Assembly: GCA_021404525.1 (NCBI GenBank)
Contig: JAAWWE010000004.1
Location: forward strand, 248,001-312,000
Source of the DNA: Rhodobiaceae bacterium
Lineage (GTDB): Bacteria > Pseudomonadota > Alphaproteobacteria > Parvibaculales > Parvibaculaceae
Length of the DNA stretch: 64,000 bases
Direction of reading: 5' to 3'
The position numbers were made by a program, and so were the translations under genes. Shown one piece after another: positions 1 to 10,185 of the stretch (positions are counted from its first letter, which is position 1; each line of letters opens with the position of its first letter). The notes beneath the pieces are model-generated. The model saw only the letters and a program-made list of their open reading frames with translations, was not told the origin of the DNA and ran no database searches.

Positions 1-324
1 ACCCAGAATTTTATCGGCGTGGTGATTGCCAACCGCCGAATTTTTGCACTTCAGGATATGATCCGCACATTTGGCCAGCTTCTGGCGAGCTCGCGCGGTG
101 AAATTTCTGCTGATGTTACCAGCGCTCACCCGCTGGGCGATCCGCAGGTTGCGGCGCTGAAAGAAGCGCTCAATGCCGCGATGGGTCGTGACGTACAAAT
201 CGAAACACGGGTGGACAAGGAGCTGCTTGGCGGTCTCGTTGTTAAAGTGGGAAGTCGCATGATTGACTCCTCACTCCGCACCAAACTCAATAACCTCAAA
301 TTTGCGATGAAAGAGGCTGGCTGA
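1..324 (+). CDS. atpH: F1 ATP synthase delta subunit, 3' end (partial)
   Basis: The reading frame is open from base 1 and ends at a TGA at 322-324, so only the C-terminal ~107 residues are present. The visible part has the delta/OSCP C-terminal pattern (VTSAHPL, then [13 protein letters not shown], then [25 protein letters not shown]), which is the conserved end of this family. Delta links the F1 head to the peripheral stalk at the inner membrane. The stop overlaps the atpA start by one base (TGATG), so the two genes are translationally coupled. Gene order atpHAGDC is standard for alphaproteobacteria, where atpB/E/F lie elsewhere. Confidence 0.96.
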   Translation, partial: TQNFIGVVIANRRIFALQDMIRTFGQLLASSRGEISADVTSAHPLGDPQVAALKEALNAAMGRDVQIETRVDKELLGGLVVKVGSRMIDSSLRTKLNNLKFAMKEAG

Positions 325-1853
325 TGGACATTCAGGCCGCGGAAATTTCTGCAATCCTTAAGGAACAGATCAAAGGTTTCGGTGACGAAGCTGAGGTCTC
401 GGAAATCGGACAGGTTCTGTCCGTTGGTGACGGTATCGCCCGTATTTACGGTCTCGATAACGTACAGGCTGGTGAGATGGTCGAATTCCCAGGTGGAATT
501 CGGGGCATGGCGCTGAACCTGGAAAATGACAATGTCGGTGCCGTGATCTTCGGTTCTGACCGTGACATTAAAGAAGGCGACACCGTTAAGCGGACTGGCG
601 CCATTGTGGACGTGCCGGTTGGCAAGGGTCTCTTGGGTCGTGTGGTTGATCCGCTCGGCAATCCAATTGATGGCAAAGGCCCCATCGAAGGCGTTGAGCG
701 TCGTCGCGTGGATGTGAAGGCACCGGGCATCATCCCGCGTAAGTCTGTGCATGAGCCTATGCAGACAGGTCTTAAAGCGATCGATGCGCTGATCCCGATT
801 GGCCGTGGCCAGCGTGAGCTGATCATTGGTGACCGCCAAACCGGTAAAACAGCTGTGGCGATTGACGCCATGCTCAACCAGAAGCCGCTCAATGCGGGTG
901 ATGATGAGAGCAAGAAGCTCTACTGTGTTTACATCGCGGTCGGCCAGAAGCGCTCTACTGTTGCGCAGATCGTTAAGACGCTGGAAGAAAACGGCGCTCT
1001 TGAATATTCAGTGGTTGTTGCGGCGACGGCGTCTGAGCCTGCACCGCTTCAGTTCCTCGCACCATTTGCTGGTTGTGCGATTGGCGAATATTTCCGTGAC
1101 AATGGCATGCATGCTCTGGCGGTTTATGATGACCTCTCCAAGCAGGCTGTTGCTTATCGTCAGATGTCTCTTCTTCTTCGTCGTCCTCCTGGGCGTGAAG
1201 CTTATCCTGGGGACGTTTTCTATCTTCACTCACGTCTGCTCGAACGGGCTGCGAAGCTCAACGAAGACAATGGATCTGGTTCACTGACCGCTCTGCCGAT
1301 CATTGAAACCCAGGCGAACGACGTGTCCGCTTACATTCCGACCAACGTGATTTCGATCACTGACGGTCAGATCTTCCTGGAAACAGACCTCTTCTATCAG
1401 GGCATCCGTCCTGCGGTGAATGTGGGTCTGTCGGTGAGCCGTGTTGGTTCATCTGCTCAGGTGAAAGCGATGAAGCAGGTTGCCGGTAAGATTAAGGGTG
1501 AGCTTGCGCAGTACCGTGAAATGGCGGCGTTTGCGCAGTTTGGTTCTGACCTTGATGTGACCACGCAGCGTCTTCTCAACCGTGGCGAGCGTCTGACCGA
1601 GCTTCTGAAGCAGGGTCAGTTCTCACCGCTCAAAGTTGAAGAGCAGGTTGTCGTGATTTATGCCGGTGTGAACGGCTATCTTGATGGCATCCCAACAGCT
1701 GATGTTGGCCGCTACGAAGAAGAGCTTCTTCGCACGGTTCGTGACAAGAACGCTGATCTTCTCGACACCATCCGTCAGGAGCTTGCGCTCTCTGATGCGA
1801 CGGAAGCGAGCCTCAAAGAGGTTGTTGAGAGTTTCACCAAGGCGTTTGCATAA
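324..1853 (+). CDS. atpA: F1 ATP synthase alpha subunit
   Basis: 509 residues, the usual length for the family. The P-loop GDRQTGKT is at about residues 169-176, and the conserved [22 protein letters not shown] block follows at about 290-310 (given here as landmarks). Alpha subunits bind nucleotide at non-catalytic sites in the alpha3beta3 head and contribute the arginine finger to the beta catalytic site. The ATG shares a base with the atpH stop. A 34-bp gap separates it from atpG, consistent with one transcript. No oddity seen. Confidence 0.98.
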   Translation: MDIQAAEISAILKEQIKGFGDEAEVSEIGQVLSVGDGIARIYGLDNVQAGEMVEFPGGIRGMALNLENDNVGAVIFGSDRDIKEGDTVKRTGAIVDVPVGKGLLGRVVDPLGNPIDGKGPIEGVERRRVDVKAPGIIPRKSVHEPMQTGLKAIDALIPIGRGQRELIIGDRQTGKTAVAIDAMLNQKPLNAGDDESKKLYCVYIAVGQKRSTVAQIVKTLEENGALEYSVVVAATASEPAPLQFLAPFAGCAIGEYFRDNGMHALAVYDDLSKQAVAYRQMSLLLRRPPGREAYPGDVFYLHSRLLERAAKLNEDNGSGSLTALPIIETQANDVSAYIPTNVISITDGQIFLETDLFYQGIRPAVNVGLSVSRVGSSAQVKAMKQVAGKIKGELAQYREMAAFAQFGSDLDVTTQRLLNRGERLTELLKQGQFSPLKVEEQVVVIYAGVNGYLDGIPTADVGRYEEELLRTVRDKNADLLDTIRQELALSDATEASLKEVVESFTKAFA

Positions 1854-1887
1854 AGCCTTCTTCTGACCAAACAGGACTGATGGCGAT

Positions 1888-2781
1888 ATGGCCAGCCTTA
1901 AGGAACTAAGAAACCGGATCTCCAGCGTGAAAAACACGCAGAAGATCACGCGTGCCATGCAGATGGTGGCCGCAGCGAAACTGCGCCGGGCGCAGGAAGC
2001 TGCTGAAGCTGCGCGCCCTTATGCTGCTCGAATGAGTGGCGTATTGGCGAATCTGTCTGCTGGTATGGAAGGTCGTGATGGTGCCCCTGAATTGATGGTG
2101 GGTACCGGTAAGGAAGACACGCATCTTCTGATTGTTGCGACATCTGAGCGTGGCCTTTGTGGTGGGTTTAACTCTTCGATCGTGCGTCTGGCACGGGAAG
2201 AAATTATCCGCCTTCAGGGCCAAGGTAAGACGGTCAAGATTTTGCCTGTTGGCAAAAAAGGCCGTGACCAGCTGAAGCGTCTCTACAGCGACCTCTTCGT
2301 TGATTTTGTTGATCTGTCTGAAGTGAAGCAGGTTGCTTTCTCAAACGCTGACGCGATTGCCGAGCAGGTCTTGTCGCTCTTTGAAGCTGGCGAGTTTGAT
2401 GTTTGCACTCTCTTCTACGCTGAGTTTGAAAGCGTTGTGGCGCAGATCCCAACGGCTTTGCAGCTGATCCCAGCCCGGATTGAGGCTGTCGAGGGTGCTG
2501 AAGACGAAAGTGTTGATCTGGGTGGTGCCGCTTACGAGTACGAACCAGAAGAGACAGACATTCTGAAAGAATTGCTGCCACGAAACATCGCGGTGCAGAT
2601 CTTCCGGGGTCTTCTAGAGAATTCTGCTTCTGAGCAGGGTGCGCGGATGTCCGCCATGGACAATGCGACGCGGAATGCGGGTGAGATGATCGACAAGCTG
2701 ACGATCACGTACAACCGTTCTCGCCAGGCTCAGATTACGAAAGAACTGATTGAGATTATTTCGGGTGCTGAAGCGCTCTAA
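1888..2781 (+). CDS. atpG: F1 ATP synthase gamma subunit
   Basis: 297 residues with the family's N-terminal helix ([20 protein letters not shown]) and the C-terminal helix containing [14 protein letters not shown] and TLTYNR-like [13 protein letters not shown]. These two helices form the rotating coiled coil inside the alpha3beta3 ring. The length and both termini are normal. It lies between atpA and atpD with short spacers (34 and 58 bp), as expected for the ATP synthase operon. Confidence 0.97.
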   Translation: MASLKELRNRISSVKNTQKITRAMQMVAAAKLRRAQEAAEAARPYAARMSGVLANLSAGMEGRDGAPELMVGTGKEDTHLLIVATSERGLCGGFNSSIVRLAREEIIRLQGQGKTVKILPVGKKGRDQLKRLYSDLFVDFVDLSEVKQVAFSNADAIAEQVLSLFEAGEFDVCTLFYAEFESVVAQIPTALQLIPARIEAVEGAEDESVDLGGAAYEYEPEETDILKELLPRNIAVQIFRGLLENSASEQGARMSAMDNATRNAGEMIDKLTITYNRSRQAQITKELIEIISGAEAL

Positions 2782-2812
2782 AATATTTTGTTGGACGCAA
2801 GCCTCCCGTTGA

Positions 2813-4261
<1,449 letters not shown>

Positions 4262-4289
4262 TCTTCAAAGCTAACCAGAGGGCCGTTTC

Positions 4290-4688
4290 ATGGCTGAGAA
4301 GCTGAAATTTGATCTCGTAGCTCCTGAGCGTCTTCTGATGTCGACGGAAGCTGAGATGGTCATCGTGCCAGGGGCTGAGGGTGACTTCGGTGTGCTGGCA
4401 GGCCATGCACCTGTTATGTCGACGCTTCGCGTCGGCGTCCTGGATGTAAGCGGCACAGATGGCAATGACATGCGTATCTTCGTTCGCGGTGGCTTTGCGG
4501 AAGTAACGCCTGCGGGTCTGACGGTTCTCGCAGAAGAGGCTGTTCCTCTTTCAGAACTTGATGCAGCGGCGCTTGATCAGCGGATCAAAGATGCCAGCGA
4601 AGACGTACAGGATGCGTCGACGGATGAGGCAAAATCCAAAGCACAGGCTCACTTGGACCAGCTTCAGGAACTTCGCGCCGCGGTTTAA
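4290..4688 (+). CDS. atpC: F1 ATP synthase epsilon subunit
   Basis: 132 residues. The N-terminal beta sandwich is intact (LVAPERLLMSTEAEMVIVPG, then GDFGVLAGHAP), which is the family signature. The C-terminal helical hairpin (about 90-132) is Ala/Glu/Gln rich. Epsilon couples the c-ring to gamma and can inhibit ATP hydrolysis. It is the last gene of the operon; a strong terminator hairpin follows 25 bp after the stop. Confidence 0.96.
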   Translation: MAEKLKFDLVAPERLLMSTEAEMVIVPGAEGDFGVLAGHAPVMSTLRVGVLDVSGTDGNDMRIFVRGGFAEVTPAGLTVLAEEAVPLSELDAAALDQRIKDASEDVQDASTDEAKSKAQAHLDQLQELRAAV

Positions 4689-4713
4689 TCAAGCCGAAGA
4701 CCACAGAATTTGA

Positions 4714-4742
4714 GGCGGTACTCTCGAGTATCGCCTTTTTTG
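4714..4742 (+). terminator. Rho-independent terminator of the atp operon
   Basis: A near-perfect hairpin (GGCGGTACTC pairing with GAGTATCGCC, one G-U pair) spans 4714-4735 and runs straight into six T residues. It lies just behind atpC and has all the parts of an intrinsic terminator. Confidence 0.9.
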
Positions 4743-4790
4743 TGTTTTGGGCCTGCTATTTGACGCATTCGCGCTTTTGACAGATCGGTC

Positions 4791-4796
4791 TATAAT
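4791..4796 (+). promoter_or_regulatory. Candidate -10 box before the ferritin-like gene
   Basis: A consensus TATAAT lies 31 bp before the start codon at 4827. TTGACG (4760) and TTGACA (4776) are nearby, but neither has the ideal 16-18 bp spacing, so only the -10 element is supported. Confidence 0.35.
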
Positions 4797-4826
4797 GAAA
4801 CTAAGGCCTGCGTGAGCCTTTGAGGT

Positions 4827-5660
4827 ATGGGAAATAGCATGGACGAGCATTGGACATTAGATGATATCGCGTGGGATCGGTTTGACGCTGCGAAGGTGGA
4901 TCAGGATCTTCTCGCGGCTGTGAAAGCTGCGGCGATGGTTGAGTATAATGCAGGTGACTATGTCACCTATCTCACCAATGTATTTTCAGACCTCCCGCGG
5001 GTGCAGGAAACCATCCAGCAATGGGGCCGCGAAGAGGAGCAACATGGGGCAGCGCTTGCCAAATGGGCAGAGCTCGCAGACCCTGATTTTTCATTTGATG
5101 CTGCTTTCAAGCGGTTCCAGGACATCTATCAGATTCCAACAGATGCGACAGAGAGTGTCCGTGGGTCGCGTGCGGGCGAGATGGTTGCGCGCTGCGTTGT
5201 AGAAAGTGGGACGTCATCTTTTTACACGGCGATCAAAGAGTCGACGGATGAACCGGTTATGAAGCAGATTGCGCAACATATCGCGGCCGACGAATTCCGC
5301 CATTACAAGCTTTTCTATGACACGCTCAATGAAATTGACGAACAGCCTTCCCTGTTTGAGAAAGCAAAGGTCGCGCTCTTGCGGGTCAATGAAGCAGATG
5401 ATGATGAGCTGGCGTCGGCCTATTTCGCGGCCAACACGAAGCCTGGCGATGGCGCGGCGTACAGCCGAGAGAAATATGCGGCAGCTTATGAAGCTCGGGC
5501 TTTGGTTCTTTACAAGCGGACGCACACCAATCGGCTGCTCTCTATGATCGCGAAGGCAGTAGGGATCGCACCCCATGGTCGCTTTATGCGCATGTTGGAA
5601 CCGATTGTCTGGAAGGTCTGGCAACGCCGGACCCGCAAAGCGCAGGCATTGGCGGCTTAG
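4827..5660 (+). CDS. Ferritin-like diiron-fold protein
   Basis: 277 residues, mostly helical. Two helices carry metal-ligand patterns spaced as in ferritin-like/rubrerythrin-type diiron proteins: REEEQHG (about 68-74) and ADEFRHYKLFYD (about 152-163). A further Glu lies in CVVESGTSSF (about 125). The C-terminus is basic (WQRRTRKAQ). The substrate is unknown; oxidase, desaturase-like or iron-storage roles all fit the fold. Translation may start at Met1 (4827) or Met5 (4839). It is convergent with rppH, and the two stop codons overlap by 4 bp. Confidence 0.75.
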   Translation: MGNSMDEHWTLDDIAWDRFDAAKVDQDLLAAVKAAAMVEYNAGDYVTYLTNVFSDLPRVQETIQQWGREEEQHGAALAKWAELADPDFSFDAAFKRFQDIYQIPTDATESVRGSRAGEMVARCVVESGTSSFYTAIKESTDEPVMKQIAQHIAADEFRHYKLFYDTLNEIDEQPSLFEKAKVALLRVNEADDDELASAYFAANTKPGDGAAYSREKYAAAYEARALVLYKRTHTNRLLSMIAKAVGIAPHGRFMRMLEPIVWKVWQRRTRKAQALAA

Positions 5661-6163
5661 GCGTCGGCGAGGTCTTTCACTGCGTCGCGGAACTCTGAGA
5701 CCACCTTTGCGTAGACGTCGCGCTTGAACGGCACGATGAGGTGTTCAAGTTCATCAATGTCTGCCCACCGCCAGGCAGAGAATTCCTGATGATCATCCGC
5801 AGCAATATCAATGTCGCTATCTTCACCGGTAAAGCGGAGCAAGAACCAGCGCTGCGTCTGGCCGCGGAATTTCCCTTTCAGGGCTTTGCCAACAATCTCT
5901 TTGGGTAGATCGTAATTGTACCAATGGGCGGATTCTCTGATGATTTCGGCCTTATCAGTTCCAGCCTCTTCCGCAAGTTCGCGCAGTGCTGCGGCTTCCG
6001 GCTCTTCACCCTTGTCGATGCCGCCTTGGGGCATTTGCCAAGCAGTGTCGTGGCTGTCATCGGAATAGCCGATCCGGTCGCCGATCCAGACCTTCCCGTC
6101 CGAGTTTACAAGCATGATGCCGACACAGCGGCGATAGGGCAGTTCGGTTGATTTCGCTGACAT
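5657..6163 (-). CDS. rppH: RNA pyrophosphohydrolase (Nudix)
   Basis: 168 residues. A complete Nudix box GX5EX7REUXEEXG is at residues 47-68 (G47, E53, R61-E62, E65-E66, G68). The N-terminal LPYRRCVGIMLVN and AWQMPQGGID are typical of RppH/NudH, which removes 5' pyrophosphate from mRNA and starts decay. Size matches alphaproteobacterial RppH. It sits downstream of the yibQ-ctpA-envC block, a common arrangement in this class. Confidence 0.93.
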   Translation of the reverse strand: MSAKSTELPYRRCVGIMLVNSDGKVWIGDRIGYSDDSHDTAWQMPQGGIDKGEEPEAAALRELAEEAGTDKAEIIRESAHWYNYDLPKEIVGKALKGKFRGQTQRWFLLRFTGEDSDIDIAADDHQEFSAWRWADIDELEHLIVPFKRDVYAKVVSEFRDAVKDLADA

Positions 6164-6247
6164 GGACTTCCCAGAAACGAATGTGTGTTGGACTTTTTCT
6201 ATCGCATTTCCGGACGCTGAAGTGCTTCAACTTCGGCTGGAAATGCT

Positions 6248-7435
6248 TCAGCCGTCGATAGCTGTTGCGCTCACGGGTATCAGAACAATGTCGTCTTGCC
6301 CAAGGTTTTCTGTCCACTTCTGGATCCGCTCAATGGTCACTGGAAAGGCAGTGCCGAGCCCGACCACAACACCATTCTGGCTGGCCTGCTGTCGCAGTGC
6401 GAAAAGAGCCTCGTCAATGGCACGGGGCGTACGGGTGGGGTCGACTGACCGGTTTCCCTTGGTCCAGGGGAGCCCCAATTCCTGAGCTAATTCTGGGGCT
6501 GTGCTTCTGCGGCTTGTGCCGGGGTCGACATACATGACCCCTCGACTTTCCAGCGCTTCGAGAACAGGTTCCATCGCAGCTTTGTCGGAGGTGAATTTCG
6601 CCCCCTGATAGGAGGTGACGCCAACATAGCCGGTAAAGCGGCTCATCAGCCAGGCAAGACGGTCCAGATTGTCTGCGGCGCTCAGCGAGGTAAGCAGGGT
6701 ATAGGGCCCAGGATCGTTTGCTGGATAGTCATAGGGCTCCATGGGGAGCTCAAGGAGCACTTCGTGGCCCGCGGCGCGCGCCTTATTGATCCAGCTTTGC
6801 AGGTTTCGCCCATAGGGAGCGAAGGAAAGGGTGATCTCCGGTGGTAGCTTTTCGATCGCGTTCCGTGTCGCGGTTTCGGAGATGCCGAGCCCACCCACAA
6901 CCAGGGCGACACGGGGCAGGCGAACATTCGCTGCTGTGAGGCCTGAAGGCCGAGCATAGGCAGTGGATGCGCGTTGCCCGGCGGACCCGATTACCGGCAG
7001 AGGTCCATGAGGCCCATTGGCGATGAGCCCAGGGAGAGGTGCTGGCGGCAGCGCTGCGACAGCGGCTGTTGGCTGATTTGCAGATCTCGGTGCTTCCTGA
7101 GGCGGCCTGGGCTCCGGCGCCGGATCTGCAGGCTCCAAAGAAAGTGGTGGTGGCAGCGATATGCTTGTCTCTTCAAGAGGCTCTGGGGCAATCGGGTCGT
7201 CGGCGGTTCCCGATCGCAAGATGTCTGGAGCTGGAATGGCTGGTTCAGCGCTCAGCTCAAGCACCTGCTGCGGACCAATATAGCTTGGATTGCCGCTCGC
7301 CCAGAGCCAGAGGATGATGGCCGCATAGGAGAGGGCAACCGCAAACGCGCCGACAGCCAAAGGGCTGACGCGGCTGGTCGCCATGTTGGGCAATAGTCGC
7401 CTTTTCTCTGTGCTTGCAGTTGAACTGCTTGCCAT
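6248..7435 (-). CDS. Divergent polysaccharide deacetylase family (YibQ-like), probably inactive site
   Basis: 395 residues: one N-terminal membrane segment (about 25-46), a Pro/Ala-rich linker (about 60-135), then a divergent deacetylase domain (about 172-392), so the domain should be periplasmic. Family members usually have an acidic pair or DG at the first ligand site; here it reads VVGGLGIS. The usual His positions read TSYQGAKFT and VGLGTAFP. I therefore infer that the metal site is lost. It lies downstream of ctpA and envC on the same strand, which suggests a role in envelope maintenance or division. Confidence 0.82.
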   Translation of the reverse strand: MASSSTASTEKRRLLPNMATSRVSPLAVGAFAVALSYAAIILWLWASGNPSYIGPQQVLELSAEPAIPAPDILRSGTADDPIAPEPLEETSISLPPPLSLEPADPAPEPRPPQEAPRSANQPTAAVAALPPAPLPGLIANGPHGPLPVIGSAGQRASTAYARPSGLTAANVRLPRVALVVGGLGISETATRNAIEKLPPEITLSFAPYGRNLQSWINKARAAGHEVLLELPMEPYDYPANDPGPYTLLTSLSAADNLDRLAWLMSRFTGYVGVTSYQGAKFTSDKAAMEPVLEALESRGVMYVDPGTSRRSTAPELAQELGLPWTKGNRSVDPTRTPRAIDEALFALRQQASQNGVVVGLGTAFPVTIERIQKWTENLGQDDIVLIPVSATAIDG

Positions 7436-7573
7436 TCAATCCGGTCCTTTTAGGGGCCGATTTCCGCTTCTCAAAGCCAGCGACGGGGCCTCACGTCTCT
7501 GGCTTTTTCATTTTTCAGGTGGCGACCGGTGAGAGCCAGTCGCCCTCATAGGGTATCGCTTCCCAGTATCTTT

Positions 7574-8902
7574 TTAGTTAGCGACCGTCGCGCTTTGGTC
7601 GTCTGTATTTGCTTTCACCTCATATGTCCGGACGCCATTTAGCAGATCCAATGCATATTGCAGTTGAAGGTCGTCAGCTCGGTCAGCTGGCACGAAGGAC
7701 GGAGAACCCGCAGATTCTTCCTTGCCGTTCTCCGCTTCCAGGTGACCGGGAAGGGCAGCCTCGCCAGTTATTCTGCGTTGACGCTCGTCCTCGACTTCCT
7801 GGTGGACTTCAATGTCAGGTTCAATGCCGGTGGCCTGGATAGAGGTGCCACTAGGTGTGAAATAGCGTGCTGTGGTGAGGCGGATCGCTCCGTCAGAGCC
7901 CAAAGGAATAATGGTCTGGACGGAGCCTTTGCCGAATGACCGGGTACCAAGCACTGTCGCACGTTGGTGGTCCTGAAGCGCGCCGGCGACAATTTCGGAA
8001 GCGCTTGCTGAGCCACCATTGATCAGTATGATGACCGGCTTGCCATCAACCTTGTCTCCGCCGCGTGCATTGTAGCGCTGTGTTTCCTCGGTGCGGCGTC
8101 CGCGGGTTGAAACGATTTCGCCTTTGTCGAGGAAGGCATCAGAGACAGCGATCGCCTGATCAAGCAGACCGCCGGGATTGTTTCGCAGATCAAGGACATA
8201 GCCTTTCAAGCGGTCTTCACCGATCAATTCAGACAATTCTTCGATGGCATCGTCCAACCCGGTGGAGGTCTGTTCGTTGAAACTTGTGATGCGGATATAG
8301 CCAATGTCCTCTTCCCGCTCGAAGCGGACAGAGCGAATGGTGATGATGTCGCGTGTGACCTTCACGTCAAACGGTTCGTCGACGCCTTCGCGCAGGATGG
8401 TGAGCGAAATGGTTGTGTCGACAGGTCCGCGCATCTTTTCGACTGACTCACCAAGTGTGAGCCCTAAGATCGGCGTGTCATCGAGATGTGTAATCAGATC
8501 GTTGGGCAGCAGGCCGGCTTTTTGGGCCGGGGTGTCATCAATCGGGGTCACGACCTTGATCAGGCCGTTCTCCATGGTGACTTCAATGCCGAGCCCGCCA
8601 AATTCACCGCGGGTCTGCACCTGCATGTCACGGAAGCTTTTTGGATTCAGGTAGCTGGAGTGCGGGTCGAGCGAATGCAGCATGCCGTTGATGGCATTGT
8701 CGATCAGCTCAGAATCTTCTGTCGGTTCGACATAGTCAGCCCGTACGCGTTCAAACACGTCGCCAAACAGGTTGAGCTGACGATAGGTCTCTGAATTGGC
8801 GGCATTGGCCGCTGATTGGTTGGTCAGAGGCTGCAGCGCAAAGACTGTTACGCCTGCTACCAGCGTACCAATAGCAAAACTTGCAATTATGGACCTATTC
8901 AT
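7574..8902 (-). CDS. ctpA: Carboxy-terminal processing protease (S41, PDZ)
   Basis: 442 residues. Signal or anchor segment at 1-28, PDZ domain about 100-180, S41 protease domain about 190-375. The Ser/Lys dyad is visible: S300 in GGSASASE and K325 in TRSFGKGSVQ. CtpA proteases act in the periplasm and trim envelope proteins, often peptidoglycan hydrolases. Its ATG overlaps the stop of the EnvC-like gene by one base (TGATG), so the two are coupled, fitting a protease/hydrolase-activator pair. Confidence 0.94.
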   Translation of the reverse strand: MNRSIIASFAIGTLVAGVTVFALQPLTNQSAANAANSETYRQLNLFGDVFERVRADYVEPTEDSELIDNAINGMLHSLDPHSSYLNPKSFRDMQVQTRGEFGGLGIEVTMENGLIKVVTPIDDTPAQKAGLLPNDLITHLDDTPILGLTLGESVEKMRGPVDTTISLTILREGVDEPFDVKVTRDIITIRSVRFEREEDIGYIRITSFNEQTSTGLDDAIEELSELIGEDRLKGYVLDLRNNPGGLLDQAIAVSDAFLDKGEIVSTRGRRTEETQRYNARGGDKVDGKPVIILINGGSASASEIVAGALQDHQRATVLGTRSFGKGSVQTIIPLGSDGAIRLTTARYFTPSGTSIQATGIEPDIEVHQEVEDERQRRITGEAALPGHLEAENGKEESAGSPSFVPADRADDLQLQYALDLLNGVRTYEVKANTDDQSATVAN

Positions 8903-10185
8903 CAGCCTCGGGCCTTCCTATCACTTGCGACAAACCAAGGTCTTGGGTCGACGGGGGTCCCGTTTCGCCTCAACTCGATATAGAGCGCCGGCTTGTCGCT
9001 ACCAGCGTTCGAAGACTCTTCAGAGCGGGTCTGTCCCATCGCACCAACGGGCTCTCCTGCCAGCACATTTTGGCCAACAATTCCGTCGATTCGGGTCATG
9101 CCCGCTAACAGCAGATGGTACCCCTCGCCGACCTCTAGGATCAAGAGTTGGCCATAGCGGCGAAAGGGCCCGGCAAAGGCAATTCTGCCATCAAATGGGG
9201 CGGTAACCGGCGCTTCCGGCCGGGTTTCAAGCGTTAACCCTTGTACCGTTCCTCCGACACCGTCGTCTGTGCCATAGCGACCGAGTGCAATTCCCTCAAC
9301 AGGTGGGCGTATGAGCCCTCTGGACGCTGAAAAGAGGCGGCCTGGCGCCAGATTGGGGATGAGGGCTGCGACCTGGCGTTCGGCTGGCGCGGGCACTGCG
9401 TCTGTTGGCACGGCCCGTTCGGTAAAGGTCGGGCGCGGGACGGGTGTTCTGCTGGCGGCGCGGGCTTCAAGGCGTGCAATCAGGTCTTTGAGGCTTTTTG
9501 CTTCACGAGAAAGTGTGGCAAGGGCAGTGGCTTCTTCTTCGGCGAGGGCCCGGGCGGCTGCCTCGGCGGTGACTTTGGCTTCCAACAGCTGGTTCAGCTT
9601 TTCGCGTTCTCCAGTGAGGTCAACGGAGGCCGTATCAAAGGTCTCCTGCTCAGCGATCAGATCTGCTTTTACTGTCTCCAGCTCCTCGAGGCGCTCACGG
9701 ATCTCCCGGGCGTCAGTCTCGAGCTTTGGGACAATGGTGGAGAGCAGTAGTGCACTTCGCATCGCTGACACTGCATCGTCGGGGCGCACCGCAAGTGCAG
9801 GTGGTGGATTTCTGTCCAGGCGCTGCAAGGCGGCAAGGGTGTCCGTGAGCTCTGCCCGACGGGTGTCCAGCTGAGCCAGGAGGACCGCCTGGGCTGCTTC
9901 CAGGCCAGCAAGTCGGGTCTCGGAATCTGTTACATCGCGCTCGCGGGCCTGCACCCTGGCGGCTGCTTCAATCAGCTGTTGTCGGATTTCCTGCACTTCC
10001 TCGGCAAGTGCATTTGCCTCCGTCTCAAGTTGCTTGCGCCGCTCGACCCGATCTTCGATTTCGCCTTCCAGTTCCAGAAGCCGGGTAGGATCGGTCTCGT
10101 TCGCCGATGACGGCGGGCTGATAACAAGACCTGTGCTCACCAGTACGGCACCGGTTAGGGCGCAGGCGGTGTTAAACGGCCTCAT
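8902..10185 (-). CDS. EnvC-like murein hydrolase activator (degenerate M23)
   Basis: 427 residues. Signal peptide 1-28 (SSA-NE cleavage likely), long Glu/Arg/Ala-rich coiled coil about 35-260, C-terminal LytM/M23 fold about 300-420. The catalytic HxH-type motif is replaced (LYIELR where active enzymes have LHFEIR-like His). It should therefore activate a division amidase rather than cut peptidoglycan, as known for EnvC. It overlaps the gpmI-like gene by 14 bp and ctpA by 1 bp, so the three genes form one transcript. Confidence 0.9.
   Translation of the reverse strand: MRPFNTACALTGAVLVSTGLVISPPSSANETDPTRLLELEGEIEDRVERRKQLETEANALAEEVQEIRQQLIEAAARVQARERDVTDSETRLAGLEAAQAVLLAQLDTRRAELTDTLAALQRLDRNPPPALAVRPDDAVSAMRSALLLSTIVPKLETDAREIRERLEELETVKADLIAEQETFDTASVDLTGEREKLNQLLEAKVTAEAAARALAEEEATALATLSREAKSLKDLIARLEARAASRTPVPRPTFTERAVPTDAVPAPAERQVAALIPNLAPGRLFSASRGLIRPPVEGIALGRYGTDDGVGGTVQGLTLETRPEAPVTAPFDGRIAFAGPFRRYGQLLILEVGEGYHLLLAGMTRIDGIVGQNVLAGEPVGAMGQTRSEESSNAGSDKPALYIELRRNGTPVDPRPWFVASDRKARG

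Noticed and set aside
126..839. A 237-codon minus-strand frame over atpH/atpA
   Set aside because: Lies antisense to the conserved ATP synthase genes and has no motif or RBS.
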